From: Aurelia coerulea
Taxonomy: Eukaryota; Cnidaria; Scyphozoa; Semaeostomeae; Ulmaridae
DNA length: 64,000 bases
Assembly: GCA_039566865.1 (NCBI GenBank)
Contig: CM076955.1
Span: 19,141,501 to 19,205,500, forward strand
Direction of reading: 5' to 3'
Part shown: positions 12,573 through 25,500 of the stretch, piece after piece
Position numbering within the stretch: the first letter of the stretch is position 1
Layout of the letters: every line of letters starts with the position of its first letter
Made by a program: the position numbers and the translations under genes
Notes under the pieces: model-generated
Seen by the model: the letters and a program-made list of their open reading frames with translations, nothing else
Told to the model about the DNA's origin: nothing
Databases searched by the model: none

Positions 12573-13015
12573 TGCTGCACTGTGGACTGTTTCCATTTAG
12601 GCCAAATTTGATTTTCAGACAGTTCGAAATTGTAGCATGCCCGCAAAGGACCATGGGTGATGATGGCTCTTTAACAGCATGACCGTTTCATTAAAATAGA
12701 TTACACAAATGATTGTTGCATCTTCCTTTTAGATTTAAAGCCTTGAACGGAACTGATGGGACTTTGCTATCATTCTATTCTGGAGATCTTTGATACCTTC
12801 ATTAGTTTCAGGAGCATTTTTCTTTTCATTGAAAAATTCTGATAAATAATCGTAAATCCTAAATTAATAAAGGAAGGTCTCAAAGAAAATTACAGCTATG
12901 CAATAATGTCTATTATGCTTGGCGGTAAGCAGAAATGGGTAGCTTTTCTGATTGGAGATCTAGCAATTTGATCATGTCACATTCTCAAAACTGGTTGAAA
13001 AATAGAAGATGCTGC

Positions 13016-13201
13016 AATAGACCTTTTAGCTATTCTGAAAAGAACCAGAATCGAACGATATTTTGCCACATTTTGTAGAATTTTCGAATGCGCACAATAG
13101 TGATAGCCGCTCTAACGTCACTCGATCGAGCCTCGCGTATGAAAATGTATAAAAATAACGCTTGTTCCAGGATCTTTTGTAGAATAGCTAAAAGGTCTAT
13201 T
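13016..13201. mobile_element. MITE family A copy (186 bp)
   Basis: Intact 20-bp TIRs (AATAGACCTTTTAGCTATTC) and an interior matching the 2272-2458 copy. Inserted in a degraded older repeat just downstream of the SUN gene. Confidence 0.87.
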
Positions 13202-13382
13202 CTGAAAATGATCAAGATATGAAAAATTGCCAAAACAGAATCATAGCAAAGTACCTGAAAGTTCCTTTCAAACGATCAAATTAAAAGGAAGATACAATAA
13301 CCCTTTGCGCAATCTTTTTCAAAGTTCAACAATCATTTCCGCAAAATACTTCATTCCAGTGTGAAGCCTTCTCTAAGTACCT

Positions 13383-13388
13383 TTTATT
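13383..13388 (-). terminator. Polyadenylation signal candidate for the SUN gene
   Basis: AATAAA on the minus strand about 120 bp after the stop codon at 13509-13511. Confidence 0.45.
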
Positions 13389-13508
13389 TCAATAGCGTGG
13401 ACCTTTTAAAATAATTCTACCCTATCCAGGAAATTAATTCAATAGCGATACATTCAAATCGCAGAGATGTACAAAAACGTCACTATTCCTGGTTATTTCT
13501 TCCAACAG

Positions 13509-16500
13509 CTAAACCGGTACCTTGTTGTCGTCATTTGAACGGATAGGTTCACCATGTACTCTAAATCTATAAATACAAGTGTATTCCTCGTTTCCGTAGT
13601 TGTCTTCAATTCTGAGTTCAATATACTCAATCTTCTGTTCAGGAACAGTCTAAGATGAAAAAGATGCTGGTGTCATTTATTTTCTAAGATGTTTATCGAG
13701 AAAGCGAAGACTGTTAAAGTAAAGGCTCGTCAAAAAAGTCATGTTGCTTTCTTCATCCGTTAGTTACAGCGAGAGTCCTTGTTTTCGATCAATTCAAATA
13801 CAAAGCCTAAACCCTTTCTTTCTACATTGACGTTGTTGGAAAGCAAAGGAAGTTCAGTTTTTCAAGCAGCCACTTATTTGATTTTCTGGTACAATAAATC
13901 AGGAACAGTTTGTCACATTGATTTGATTCAGACAAAGTCTCAAACTCTTACCTAAAGCATATCCTATGCAACTCTATCGAAAACAGGACAATTGAATTCA
14001 TAGCTCCTCCACAGTAGCCGCACAAACGGAGCACAATTCTTTTATGATAATAGCAATGCTATAAGTAGTTAAAGGCGCGGAAGGTCGCAAGACCTATGAA
14101 GCCCTGTTACGCTTGGGACACCCTGCAGTTAAAAACTACAGGCTTGCAAACAACCAAACATTTTATTCTACTGTTCGTTCTCTTATGAATGCTGAAATCA
14201 ACCTCAGGTTACCATTGTGAAATAGACTGGGGCCAGAGATGCTTCTCGTACCAAAGCGCCAAACATTGGAACAGTCTTGGCACTGAAGTCAGAAATTCTT
14301 CAACCCTGAGAGCTTTCAAAAAGGAGGTGCAAAATTGAATCATCAAACATTCCTTTCGTTTATCGTTTATTTCCGACAAGTTGTAAGTTAGTTTTTGGTT
14401 TTTAGCAGGGCCCCTTGTAAATCAGTTATTATAACTAACGGACCACCATGGGTAACAAAGATAAACTAAATTAAACAAAATCGTTATTGTCTTACGTATA
14501 ACAATTTGATAAACTTACTTGAACGGGAAATGTTTGCCTTGCTCTTCCATTTTGAGCATACGTATATGAACCAAGAAGCGTCTTTTCTAATCCAAACTCA
14601 TCTGCCCAGCTCTAAAAATAATGGAAGTTATTTGTAGAAGTTTGAATTTATACCGTGTGCGTCAGAAAGATCATGCGATCATATCTAGGAGAAAAGCAAA
14701 TCAAGTTGCGTTTGTTTAAGTTGAAGAATGAAGACTGACAAAGAACGAGTAAATCAGTTATACCGGGTGAGTCAAAAAGCTGCATAAAAGTTCGAAAACC
14801 TGTAGCTCTCAAATCATTTTTCAGATTCCTACAAACTGATAAAACCTGTTTAGCTAACATATCAACTTAGATAAGAAAATGTAGGTTGTCAAAATGTTTC
14901 ATCTCAAAATCAATCAAAACAGGCCTAAAATACTTGCTCAAATTTTTTAGCAATACAGCCTCGTGCTCAGTCCTAAGTGGATATAAATATGCAGCAGCCT
15001 ACCGAAGTATATAACATGTTCGAGGTACGGATATGTGCCGCCAATATGGGTGGGTTTTTGGTCCCAACATTCTCTTGACAAGGAGGGAAACAAGGGTCCT
15101 TGTTTGGCAGATTTTCCTTTGATGTAGGTAGGCTTGGCTGAGATTGGCAATAAATAAAGTTACAAGGGGGAGTTTTCCACAAAAATCCATCATAAAAGTG
15201 GGTACGAAGGCAAGTTTTGAGGCAGACCTCCGTCCATCCACAGCTTATGTACCCCCAAGGGAGTAGCCTCTTTAGATACCTAGTGAACGCTTAAGTGACA
15301 AGAAAGACCGCATGATTGATGTTGATAGCTGTGGGACTCAAATGCTAACAAAGTTTATCAAGGTTCAGAGCCATTCAACCGATTTTGACAAACTGAAATT
15401 TCTTACCTAAGCTGATATGTTAACTGCACAAGCATTATCAGTTTAAATAATATGATAGATGTTTTTTAAAGCCACAGGCTTTCGAACGTCTAAACATTTC
15501 TGACTCGACTGTAAGCCTCCTGAGTCTCTGTGGGAAGTCAGAGTCGATAGTAGATTAAGAATAAATCGAACTTACGAACACCGAGAAGTTCTTTGGCATA
15601 CTCTGCCAAGCATCGTCAATAAATCTAGCCAAAGATGGATTAAGATGTTCCATTGTCACCATTGATGGGGTTATGGGAGCTGCCAACTAAAAAGAGAACC
15701 AAATTCACTTTTCAATGTAATCACAACGACAAAACGCAGCAAAGGCAATGCTGGAAAAGCCTTTTCTCGTGAGAAAATCTTTTCAAATCTCTCAAAAGAA
15801 ATTTTGCAATCCAGCAAGAAATTTTCAATCATGACCTATCAAGAATGTTAGTAAACTGCAAAAATGCATAAGATAATTTTCAAGAGCATTTATGTAAACA
15901 AGATTAGAACTGATCCAATCCAGAATTTCGTATCGTCCATTCGTTCGTTCGTTCGTTCGTTCGTTCGTTCGTTCGTTCGTTCGTTCGTTCATTCATTCAT
16001 TCATTCATTCATTGCTTCATTTCAACTAGGCTGGAAGGATTTCTAGCTATATCTATATACTTTAGGCCAACTAACTATGCATGCAGCATCCAGGCATGGG
16101 ACACCTGGTTTAACGTCCCTTCCGAAGGACGGCGAAGTGAGTTGCTTGGTAAGGCAACTGGAAGGTCACCCATCCGGATTTTGACCTCACATGGCCGAGC
16201 TTAACTTAAGTTACCTAACGGAAACTGTATAAACCGCTCGGCCATTCACCCCACAACTGTATTAAGTGCAGGGACTGTTCCTATGCAAATCTTGCTTCTA
16301 GCCAACGAGATATGCCCTCTAGCACTCATCACCGCTATCCATGGCTTTTAGAGCCTCTAGTACACTGGCCAATGTAGGGGAGTATGCGATAGCGCTAAAG
16401 ATAAAGTCCGGGAATTTCTGCCATTATCCTTTGCGTTTCACGATAAATCGACCAATCAAATCAATCAAATTCCTTCAGACGCAAGGGCTCATTGTGAAGA

Positions 16501-19500
16501 ATCCTTGACTCCATTTTTAGCGCAATAGACTTTTTGGCTGTTCTGCAAAAGAATTTGAATCGAACGATATTTGCATACACTGTGAAGAATTTTCGAATAT
16601 GCACACTTACCCTCACTTTTGGTGAAAAAATAGGCCCCTCCAATTGTAAAAAGATTCGGATTAAAAACGAGAAGATTTAGCACACTGAGGCCTTTCTGAC
16701 AAATGTCGTCATCAGAGTGTGACTGGGAACAGTTCTATTCTAAGTCAAACTCTGATGACGACATAAGTCAGAAAGGCCTCCAGCTAAATCATACTCGTTT
16801 TTTGTATCCGAATCTTTTTGCAATTTCTTGTTAAGTACCTTATCTACCAAAGTCATGTATAAAAATGCATGAAAACATCGCTCGATCCAGGTTCTCCTGG
16901 AGGAAAGCTGAACGGTATATTTTCCGTTGCACAAGCAAGCTAGCACTAAAGTTATGTCAGTGTGCAGGAACTAAAAACCGGTTGGTCACCTAAAAATTCT
17001 GGCTGGAAGACAACGGTAAACTTCACTAACCTTGATAACTACATATCCGGTTGGTCCTTCCAACGGCCAACAGTTACCCGGTAATGTTTCCGGTTTTATA
17101 ATTTCCCTTGGTGTCCGTGCGTCCTGCCAAATTACAATGCCAAATATCTTCATTATTGGCCATCCGTGTGAATGCGTAGGCGAGTGATGCGGAACATGGA
17201 TTCGACCGCCTAAAGTAGGAGAAAGGAAAAATTATTATCGATTTTCATCTCAAGCTGAATTTCATTTTAAGCCAGCAAATTAAAAGAAAGGTGCAATAAC
17301 CTAGATTGATTACAATGAGTCATGAGTCACAGAAGTAATCGCTCATCAAAACGAGATTTACACCAAACCGAGATGGCCCATACTGGGACTCATAATATTA
17401 CAAAACTTTTTGGACTGACTTTTTTATTTTCAACGCCCTTTGCAACGAGGCTCATACGCACACAACAACGCCATTAGAATTTGTGAAAATTGGATTGATT
17501 GATGTTCACCGATGGTAACTCGAAGCTCGAAGCAGAGTCTCGAGGAACTTGGCGTGACAGAACAAAGTCATATGGGGCCAGCTGTGGAGCGGGCGGCGAT
17601 ACTGGTGCCAACCCATTTAAGGACTTGAAGACCATTGTCTTAGACTCATAAGTTACAAGTTCGTCAAAAGTCTTCCATCCCAGCCCTTCAATGAGAGGTC
17701 TGCTTGGGGCATCGAAGCTGCTATTCGTTATAATCCTAGCAGCACGTTTTTTAAGTTTTTGCAACTGGTTAATTTCAGTTGAACAAGCGCAGCCCCAAAT
17801 AGAACAGCAGTCCTAATTACATAAAAACAACGACAACAACAACAACAACAACACAAATTTTTACCCGCAGATTCCAGAGCATAGTCAGGTATCCCAATCT
17901 TGTCGGCATCATACTGTGCAAGCGCTATCTTGATCAATGAGTCAATTTCAGTCATTTCCGTTGAGTCCTGCAGACATAATCGCAAGATTTGACTCTCAAG
18001 ATTGTATTCACATAATTCCGGCACAATTTGAAAACGGCATGAAATCGTTGCAGACAGGCATATCGTTCACACGAAAACGGCAAATTCTTTACCGGCAGAA
18101 ATTGAAAACGGAACTCTAACCGGCACAATTTGAAAGTGCAATCGATTGAACTGCTGAAAATAGTGAAAAAGAAATATTGTTCAACTATTGGAACGAGTTT
18201 GATTGACTCTGTAGGCCTAAATCCTTTTTGGTTAAAATCTAGCTTCTTTGTCCCAGACAAAGAGATTGATTGGTACCATCAAATATTCTGTTATTTTCAA
18301 ATCGTACCGGTATCGTCCGAGCACCAGCTAACATTTTTGTAACGTCATATTTTTGCTGTCTTAAAATGTGCCGGCATCGTATGAACGTAGTCTTACTTTC
18401 AGAGATAAATAAGTCATTATTGGCAATTTGTAAGCAAGGCAACCTCAAAGGTCACACTCGTGACTTCTCTTCAAGGCTACCTTTCGCGTACACAAGACGA
18501 CAGTTTGCGCTACTGGTTTAATAATAATAATAATAATAATAATACTTTATTTTGACAGGGTAATTCAATCAGCTAAAGTGTAAGCTGCTATCAATAGAAG
18601 CCCTGTTTAAAACTAAAGAAATAAAATGCTTACAATTCATTCAAAAACTTTAAAAATTGTCAATATCCTACAAAATGGCATATCTATTTAAAATCCGTCC
18701 ATAATGCAATTTAAAAAGGTTTAATCCGTAAAATGTTCCTTCAGTGCTTTTTTGAAATGGATATAATATTTCTCGGTTTTCAGTGGTAGTGGCAAAGAGT
18801 TGAAAATCTTTGTTCCGCTGTAATAGATCCCTCTTTTTGCACTTTCAGGGCTACTTTTGCGGCTTTGTTTGTTTACTTGTGGAGAAAATTTCCTATGTCT
18901 GCAATCGCTAATCGCTTTGAATTGAGGTGACAATAAAAAGTAACTGATCCTATTGTGTTACAAAATCTGTCTTTGTTCATTAGACTGCAAATAGACCAAA
19001 TGATCTTGAATGAGATAGCAATCAAATACTTCTTACCTTGTCAGAAGACAGGCCAAATTTAAAGTTGTCTGAAAGAGATGAGTATGGTGAAATCATCTTC
19101 AACAGTATCAGTTAAAGGCAGTCTGTCAAGCGTGATAATGACAATACAAAGCATATGACATTTGAATGGCAGCTGATCCTGCTGACTTTCTATGGCTATA
19201 GAAAGTGATAACGATAAGCCTTCCTTTATCTCAAATACCGGGTGTCCCAAAATGATGTATTATCGTTTGATTGCTTATAAGTCCATTACCGATGAACCGA
19301 TTTTCAAAAACTCGTAAAACCACAACCAACATCTTAACATCCAATTTAGCCTTTAGGCAATCAAATAAAACAAAGTTTTTGAAAATCCGTTTATTGGTTA
19401 TGGGCATACAAGCAATCAAACAATAATACATCATTTTGGGATACCCGGTATGCAAATTGAAACAAGGCATGCATGGTGTAAGAGCACCAAACGAAAACTA

Positions 19501-22500
19501 TTCTTGCTTATTTGTTAGCCCTTGTGATCTATTTATCTAATGGCAATGCTTGGAAGCAGAAAGTTCTTACAAAAACGAGACCTTATCATCAAAGAAGCTC
19601 CATCCCCAAATCGCAGATCAATAGTGAGAGAAATGACCGATTCCAATGAACTGAATTTCTGTCGCTAATTGAATCTTTCGTCGGCAATATGAAACTTCAG
19701 CGAATCTGATTTGTCTTTCACCAAAATATGGCTTGTTAAACACCCAAAACTGTTCTGATTTACCCGGCATTTGAATAAAATTAGTCAAAAAATGAAATAT
19801 ACCTAGGAAGCCTGAATCACCTTTTCGCGGGCCCAATGATTTCAAAATATCCAGTTGCTTCTTTATGACACCAATTTCATTGGTGGCCTAGAATTGAAAA
19901 TAAGGTTGGACTAAAGCAAGAGGACTCAGAATTCTTTGTTGTCTGTGAGAATTTGAAACAGTTGTAAAATGTCCACTAAACTTTGTCATTATATTATGGG
20001 GCGAGAATATTCAGCAGACTAGGGCTTCATATTGAAATTACAATAGACATACAGACTGCATTTTATATGGAGCCTCGAGCCCACTGTTATTCTTGTTTTT
20101 GTGAAAAATGAACTTTGTTCTGATAACTTTTATTCTCAATGTTGGTATCATTACAATCTACAAGTCAGAAGAAAGATTAACAACCTATTTTGTAGGAAGG
20201 ATATGTGCATTCACGTTCTCAAAATTACAATCGTGCGAGGATGGCTCAATGCTCAGTTGTAGCACACTTAATTACCAATGTGAGGGTTGGTGGTTCGAGT
20301 CCCCACTCTGTCCAGCCTGCTACATAGAGTTAGGAGAGTCACTGACTCTCTGTAAATCCAGGCAAAAGGAATCACGAGATGTGGTCACATCGAGAGAAAG
20401 GAGCAGGACATTGCTTTGATACGCTTAGCTTCTCGACGTCCTACAAACTGCCTTCGGATACATATGGCAGGTAACGGCATTTACTATGAATGGGCCACGA
20501 CAATCAAAGAGGGAAAATACAATCAAAGAGGGAAAATACTCTCCTCCTTTCTTTATTCGTCCTATAGTGTCGTGGTCCGTGATTCTGTGGTCCGTAACTT
20601 CGCTGAGGAGAGTGGTAAAGTAAGCAAGGAGAAACTAGGCAAATACCTTGGCTTCCAATGAATCATGTTTCATTTCCATTCGTTCAAATTGCTGTTTACT
20701 TTGCTTTTCAAGCTGCTTGAATAATTTTCCACTTTCGTGGATCAGCTCAAATGCCCTGAAAGACAGTAAAAATATCGTAGACATTATGAAAAATTCATGA
20801 AAGCAAAAAAATCTGATTCAAAAAGAGACAATTAATTGTCATCGAAATATTTCACCCATGAAGCGTCCCAAAATATGCAGTTCCAAATTTTTCAAAGTTA
20901 TCGAAGCCTCCTGACTGCTAACACAAATCTTGGTTCCTTGTGAATCAACTAAGAGCAACAGATGCATTGTAACATTGAGAAAATAACCGGATACTTACAA
21001 GGCAAGTTTCTTGCGAAGTTCCTCCTGAGATCGTAGGCACGCTACTGAGCCATCACTGCTGAAACTAAAATCCGGCTAAAAAGAAAACACCATTTTAAAA
21101 CTCAAGACAATGAATTGCTCTCCTCCACGAGGAAGACTACGGAGTCACGGTCCACGAAAGTAAGGAACAAATAAAGGAATCTCGCTGAAATGCAGTGATG
21201 ATTACCAGATAAATTTCGTTTGGTATGCTGAGCTTCAAATTTGGCAAACTTGCTAATTTCTGAACCAATTGCATGATGATACCTGGTAAAACAAATTGGT
21301 CTTTCGTCTACATTCCAAAAAACAAAATTGAAGATCAGCATTTGAGTCAAAATTTGGTGATTTCTAAGACAGGGTATTTTTTGGGACATTGCACCAGGTA
21401 GCGCTAAAAGTATTTTCTGTGGCGAGATTAGTAGGTTTCTTCTTTGAGCCCTTTCCTTTACCTATTCCTATGTAGCCTGCGTGCAGACTCTACTGATTCC
21501 CTGAAGAGAAGTGAGGTTCCTGTGGAGGAACCTCACTTTTCTTTAGGGAATCAGTAGAGTCTGCACGCAGGCTAATTCCTATGCAAATCAATATAAAATT
21601 AGCAAACCGAAATGTCATTGAGATTGATAAATTGAATCTTTTGTGTGGGCCAAAAATAGTCACTGTATCTTTCTATCACCTTACCTCAAGTCTGTCTTTG
21701 TTGCCCTTCAGTATCAAAAAGGCTGAAACGAAGAAAGCAATGCTTTAAATTTGTGCAGATCATATGCACTGCAATGACATACCAAAGTAAACGAACCAAA
21801 ACTGTTACACGACGAGCACAAAGAAGATTTGGAGCACAAAAGCAAGTAAGATTTGCAAAACGAATTACACGGCAGAGTGTAAAGAGGATACTAGTTCAGG
21901 ATTAACGGTCTGTTTACATGTTAGTTTTCAGTGTGTTTGCCCGAGGTGAAATTTAACCTTGTGTTTTTGCGGTCAAATCCTCGTAAATATCAGTTTGCCA
22001 CAATGTGGAAAGGTTTCCCATCCAGCGAGAATTAGTGCATGAATATGTCAAATCGCTTTCCCTGTCTGGGAGCAAATCGGCATGAAAACAAAAGAAAAAT
22101 TGCAAATTCATGATTGAAATCCTCTAAGTTTGAAATTATGTACCCTTTCGGAAGCAAAATGGCTGTGCTAGCTGAGATGAAACGTTAATCGCTTAACAGA
22201 CCTTTCTGCTATTCTACCAAAGAGTCTGAATTGAGCGATATGCTTGCACATTCTTACATTAAATGTTGGCGCTGGACAGACTTTCAGCCATGGCTAGCCA
22301 GGGCAGCAATTCTTCATGTAATGGCAAAATAATTTCACATATCCTCAGACAAATAGCTAAAGTGTCAGCACAGCCTGAAACTCCCATTTACCCGGGGCCT
22401 AAAAATGAAATGAAACGGCAGCCAGTGAGGAATTGAGGCTGCGTACAGCAGGCTCTAAAAAGATAGGCGAAAAGGCTCAATACCCACCTTGCATAACAAT

Positions 22501-25500
22501 AAGAATTCCAACTAACATCAGAGCAATATTCTTCCAAGATGTGACATACCTGATTGATTAAAAGAGTTCGTTTTTGTAAAAATTGCACCTTGTAGCAAGG
22601 GTGAATTTGTCCAGCAATAGAATCAGGTCTCAGAAAAGACAAAGCAATTTTCGGTTCTGAAGAATAGATTTTACATCTTCAGGACACTCAAGCAAAATGT
22701 CTTGCCCTCTCTGTTTATTTTCATTTGATTTGTGCGCACAGTGGTGTGAAATCAATTCATCAGAGGGGTACAAACTCGCTTTGTATTTTTGGAGACCGCA
22801 CTCTTTTGTTTACAAAATTCACCCCTGCTGCATCTTGTAGAAACAAGGACAGATTTGGTAAAATAGCATCAGTTGCTTTTGATGGAAACACCATTTCAAA
22901 ACGATTAGCAATCATAAACCAAGGAAATTCTTTCAGGCAATATATCAAAACAAACGAAGAAGCAGCAAAAGATACCTTGAAACAAGTATGGCTAAATGTC
23001 GCGTTGTACACCCCCAAAAAGGTTATTAAGACAAGACAAGCGAAACTATCGAATAGGAGGATCAATTTAAACATCAACCTTGCGGATTTTATTTGATTCG
23101 AAAGCCAAGTAGCAGACATTACAATTCTCTAGTATTTTGGATGTGAATACAACACTCAGTGATCGGCTAAGACAGATGTTTTGATCTACCCTTCATCTGT
23201 CGATATATACCGGGTGCGCCAAAACAAGTTGTCCAGTTTTGACAGCCTACGATAAATCGTACACTGAATTGATTTTGAAGATCTATGACTTAATCTTTAG
23301 CGAAAATCCAGAATTGGATTTCATGATTTTTGGAAATCTTTTCATTTTCTGTTCCTTGAACTATAAGCAAGTTTCTTGAATTTTCGTACACGAAAATACC
23401 GAAAACGATTAAAACACGTCGATCAAATTTCCTAAAGACTCGACATGAATGGACGATGAGAAAACTTTTCCGTGGTGATTTTGGGATTTGAAAATCGATT
23501 CGTTTTGGTCTGTTGCACGAGCGTTGGTTCGACGTTAGGAGAAATGTAGGGCTACCAAGATTCAAAAATCAATGAAATAGAAGAATAACAGTACAGAAGT
23601 TATATCTAAAGTTGTAATAATTACCATCTGATATCTGAGACTGAAGTGTCAACTGGAAAAAAGTTAGAAATTATGAGTGATAGGCCTTATCAAACTGGAA
23701 ACGCAGTTAGTGAAGGATTTCAGGATAGCATTAACATAATAGACGATTGCGCTAAAGATGGCGGTGAGGAATTTTTTACCAAGATGCACTGCGTTCTTTA
23801 ATCGAATTTTTATAGAATCGTTAAAGAATCTTTATTAGAACGCAATGTATCTTGGTAAAAAATTCCTCGCCGCCATCTTTAGCGCAATCGTCTATTGTTG
23901 ATTTGATAGATGAAGATTTGTTCAAGTGACACAATCTTGGAAACATTTTTGTTTTTGCACGAGAAGCAAGAATACATTGTATTAAACCGTTTTGACCACT
24001 TTATCGACTCGAAACGCTCAAAAATAGTAACAGATAAAACACACTTTCTACGGTTTACTTCATGGGTGCACATCTTAACAACAAACTTCCAATCGAATGG
24101 TCAATATAGTACTTAATGCACCTAAAATAGCTTCACACGTTTGAGAAATTTACTGTTGAGAATAATTCATAAATTGGAAAACGTTTGGTTGACAGCCGAT
24201 AGGCCGATGAATTTTTTCGAGTTTCTCATTTTCTTAACCATTGGAAATACAGGGAAATTGAATTATGAAATTTCCTTTGCCTCGAAATGCATCGAAAAGA
24301 GGCCTAAAATCCTTGATAAGATTATAAGGGATCTCCTCAACTCAGAAATATGCAATCAAAGTTCATGTCCCTTGAAGGTTAAACAGTAAACTTTACATCA
24401 GATCAGTTACGCATATTCTGCTTTCAAAATTTTTCGATTCTTAACTCTTAAGGGAGATAAGATGTGTTTGAGTGAAGATATTCTCTTTAGTTTGATCAAG
24501 GATTTTACAGCCCTTTTCATACATTTCGAAGTAACAGATTTTTTTGCAAATTAAAGTCTACATGTATTTTGCAAATTTAAAGTCACATTCTGATGAGAAC
24601 GTAGGTTCGAAAGGCCTCAATGTGTCAAAAGTCTGTCTCTTTCTTTGCGTTCGCCTCTAGTTCATAGTATATAAGTTTGTATTTTACATAGGGCTCAAAT
24701 CTTTCAAACTTTTAAAAGGTGGGCGTAAAATGCTATGACATTTTTCTTTGAATTTCAAGAAAACCATAGTTTATGAAGGTCTACAATATGGTGGCAAGCA
24801 GAAATCTATAGCTTTTCTGGTTTAGGATTTAGAAATTTGATGACATCATAGCCTCAAATTTAATAAATACCGCCATTTTTAAACCAATCAATATATCAAT
24901 AAATTTCGAAGACAGATTTACACCAAAAAGCCCTAAGTTCCTTCCAAGCCATTTATTTCAAAGAAAATTGAGATAAAATTTTACACCGACCTTTTTAAAG
25001 ATTTGAGCCCTATGTTCATGTATTTCCCATTCTGAGAAGAATAGAAGATAATCATAAGAGATACTGACTTTCGGGTATCAATACAACTGTGAATCAATCA
25101 TTTTGTCAAGTGGTCTCCTTTTTAATGAATTCTCAAACTGATTAATTTCTTTTTAGCACACAGTGGTCAATGTCAGATGACTTTTATCAAATTGAACTTG
25201 AATCTACTCACACTGGTTGGCTCGCTGGTTTATCATGTCATTCATCACAGAATCTTGCTGCTGCTTATTCTCAGCTAAAAATAGATCAAAGGAGCAGAAG
25301 TATAGTTTGAGCATAGTCAATTGACTATTGTTTGGGTGCCGGTTGCTCAAAACTGCAATTTCCCAAACTGCAATTTCTTAACAATAAAATTTTAGCTAGA
25401 TTTAATTTTGGTAGAATTCAACCAAGAAACGAGCAATCAATTTGGATGATCCAAAATGCCTAGATTTTATGTCAACTCCAAATTTTCAAAAACTCTGCTG

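Larger units (their letters stand above)
10191..13508. other. LAMTOR2-SUN gene intergenic region (tail-to-tail)
   Basis: Between the LAMTOR2 stop and the SUN-gene stop, which converge. It holds 3' UTR sequence, a 478-bp MULE-like element, a 411-bp TA-flanked element and a family A MITE. That MITE sits inside an older remnant (about 12780-13430) resembling the 24686-25015 element. No further exon was recognised. The stretch 11400-12100 shows no assignable feature. Confidence 0.6.

Noticed and set aside
13030..13233. Peptide shared by open frames at 2317-2508, 13030-13233 and 52916-53101 (DLLAILQKSL...)
   Set aside because: All three lie inside copies of the 186-bp family A MITE, so the similarity is repeat homology, not a protein family.
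17975..18400. Repeated 'gtgccggcatcgt.tgaacg.agtc' motifs, also near 2770-2835
   Set aside because: Looks like fragments of a hAT-type MITE, but I could not define termini or a duplication, so not listed as an element.
22725..23119. Overlapping 123- and 119-codon frames on opposite strands
   Set aside because: Same inverted-repeat arm family in minus orientation, inside a SUN-gene intron. Neither matches a SUN exon.
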